Shown: positions 61,942 through 64,000 of the stretch, in pieces
Position numbering within the stretch: the stretch's first letter is position 1
Layout: each line of letters opens with the position of its first letter
Assembly (NCBI GenBank): GCA_028583405.1
Contig: CM053248.1
Span: 23,672,543 to 23,736,542 of the forward strand
Direction: 5' to 3'
Source of the DNA: Pogonophryne albipinna
Taxonomy: Eukaryota; Chordata; Actinopteri; Perciformes; Artedidraconidae
DNA: 64,000 bases
Notes under the pieces: generated by a model
Database searches by the model: none
The model's input: the letters and a program-made list of their open reading frames with translations, nothing else
Told to the model about the DNA's origin: nothing
Program-made: the position numbers and the translations under genes

Positions 61942-64000
61942 TAAATAACTAATTTTTTCTTTGTAACAATAACTCAAAGCAAAGCATTTTTTAATTCCCT
62001 TTGCTGTGTCAGATACCCCAGTTATCGAAAGTTCAGTATTCACCATCATTGTAAAAGAATAAAAATCCTATTATGTTCCAAAACTCATCAGGGTTATTAT
62101 TTAAAGTTTAGAACGCCACTTGAGAAATCCCATAGCTGCACTTTTTTCCAAGGCTATACATCCTTTTGTCTCAAACGTGAAGTGAAGAACTGTGAATGTC
62201 TTGAGGTCAGAAAGCCGTCGGAGAAAGTTTTGTTTTGTGTTCCCCGGCCTCACTCCACTTTTGTCTGTGATTCTTCCAGAGCTCAGCCCTGCTCTGTTTC
62301 TCTTTTTGAAAAAGGAAAGGAGAGAGTCGCGTGGAAATACATTTGTTCTACAGATGTTGTCTATTCTGGGGCCCAAAGCGTCCTCGATCAGAGGATCGCT
62401 TTCTCTTCCTCTCTTCATCTGTGGCCCCTCATGACTCAACAGCATTCCCTTTACCTCTGCATGACCCTCTATTCTCATCTACTCCGTCCCTCCTTTTTCT
62501 CTCCAATACATCATGTCTGTGTGGTCTACACTGATTCAAAACTGCTTTTCATTCCATGACTGCGCTGTCCTGGTGTGATGCTAAGATCTGCTCTTGCCAA
62601 CAAGAGGGCCCCCCTTTGCTGTGCTTTAGTTTGGGGTCATACAACTTAGTGTGCATAGAGCTGCCCAAGACAGCATTTAAGTGTTTTTGTCCATGTGTGA
62701 GATCTTCAGATGAAAAGCCTGTTGCATATTAGTCCAGTGATTTAGAGAGTTTGGCTATGGCGCCAAACTCACCCCCTCCCGCCGCGCTCCTTCGTCCCTC
62801 CATAGAGAACGCCTTTGGTCATCCATTGTGTTTGGTCTGGTTCTGATTCCTAGTTTGGTGGCTCCTCTGGAGGAGGAGAACACATGTGCAGAGCGGATGT
62901 GTTGTCTCGCTCCATTCGCAGCTCACCAACTCTCACTGTCACGATGAAAGCGTAATATTTTTAAACTCCTTTTGTGTGTTATGTCACTGCAGAGGCGCTT
63001 TGCCTCCACCTGTAAACACTTACTGTACATTTGAGTAATTCTCATCTGCATTTAAAAATAGCATCGGATTTAATCCCCAGGCGCCAAACTAAAGTCAAAA
63101 AAGACAGAAAGCTCTGCTCTTACGATTTCCATATTTTGAATGGGGACTGCATTCATTTAGCGTTTCACAAAGGCCTCAAACATAACAATGAGAGGGATTG
63201 AAGAGAGTGTTCTTGGCTTGACGGGCTTTGGACATCACAAGTTGTCTGTCAAAGCCCATCCTTTGTTACAGTGAAGTGATCCTGGTTTCTGTTTCCAACT
63301 GGTAAAGCTTTCCTAATCCATACGTCAACCCATTCCATTCAACCTGAATGTAACTCTTGTGTGTTTATCCAGTCAAAGCCCATTGTGGTGTATATCGTGA
63401 AGGCCAAACTTGTGTAACAGACCTTTCCTAACTTGTTTAGGAATCACGTTTCCCCCCCATCAGTATTGCATTACAAGTTGTCCAGTTCCAACTGCTGTCT
63501 TGGGTTCAGTTGCCCTATAGAGCAGCTTTTAGAAGAGTGTTTGCTCCTAGTACAGACCTCTGAACTGCTGCATGCAACTTTATCCAGCTATTTATATAAA
63601 ACATGTGTAATGCTCAATGAAGGCTCCCAGTCTGAGACAAAATCGACAAGTCAGGATTAAGAATGGCAACATCTAACATAGCTTACTAGCCACCTAGCTA
63701 CATCAATGGGAAAAGGTGTAGACGGTAAAGAAGCAAGTCAAACCAAAAAAACATAACCTTCATGTCTCTTATTACTGATTTCTTCAGGCAAAGCAAAAAT
63801 AACTTTTCTGCCAACCACAAATCCGCTAACATGAAAATGTCAGACTTAAAGATTCAAATCTAAGAAACTGGCAGTTCCTCCTTATCACCAGGCAACACAA
63901 AAGCCTTTTACCCTGCAGTGGAAGCCGTTGCATCAGGCAGAAGTCCTTTAGCTGTTCTGCCTCCATACATTTGAGCTGTTATGTATTCATGCCAATTACC
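61942..64000. other. Gene-free sequence to window end
   Basis: Unique, somewhat less AT-rich between 62200 and 63100. Overlapping frames on both strands at 62101-62560 show no domain. Two identical ggcgccaaac words at 62759 and 63080 are noted in the findings. Confidence 0.4.

Noticed and set aside
62101..62559. 125-codon frames on both strands
   Set aside because: Mirror frames over the same sequence with no domain; chance openness.

Overview
This window looks like a teleost fish chromosome. It has intron-free L2-type LINE fragments whose shared 3' tails (gtaagtcgctttgga...gcgtcagctaaatg) are widespread in ray-finned fish, a degraded fish-type tRNA-SINE, many cut-and-paste DNA transposons, and very long CA/GT microsatellites. 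The base composition is AT-rich and there is no bacterial-style gene packing. I see no complete protein-coding gene. Almost everything that can be read as coding comes from transposons and is truncated or frameshifted.

Layout. 1-2.0 kb: a minus-strand L2-type LINE (reverse transcriptase) whose catalytic middle is replaced by a hAT fragment. 2.0-6.4 kb: mostly unique sequence with one tRNA-SINE relic. 6.4-12.5 kb: a dense transposon stack in which a LINE tail was hit by two inverted hAT elements, each with a perfect 8-bp target duplication. The second hAT was later invaded by a LINE fragment, a THAP-type DNA transposon, a third hAT-like element, a fourth element and a small MITE, so the nesting is about five levels deep. 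14.7-18.8 kb: a MITE with GGTCA/TGACC pairs and a foldback element with arms of about 0.5 kb. One arm of the foldback carries a smaller element and the other arm preserves the empty site. 19.2-24.8 kb: a LINE tail, a GATA/GACA array, a broken hAT-type transposase gene that still shows exon-intron structure, and GC-rich sequence with a nested hairpin.

25.6-26 kb: a CpG-bearing stretch ending in a good splice donor. It is a candidate noncoding first exon on the plus strand. If correct, much of the gene-free right half could be first intron, but no coding exon was found to confirm this. 28.7-36 kb: an unidentified element at 28.7-29.8 kb, a hAT element with a decayed BED-finger transposase start, and a three-level nest (hAT MITE > integrase-type foldback > LINE tail). 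36-64 kb: mainly unique non-coding sequence with a hAT at 49.1-50.3 kb, a (GT)n tract of about 233 bp, a widely spaced 31-bp inverted repeat, and a MITE at 61.5 kb.

The mobile elements do not form a working pathway. Their value is historical: exact target duplications and nesting give a relative order of insertion. I found no convincing undescribed functional system. The strongest leads are the nested stacks, the foldback with its own empty site, and the spliced hAT transposase remnant.
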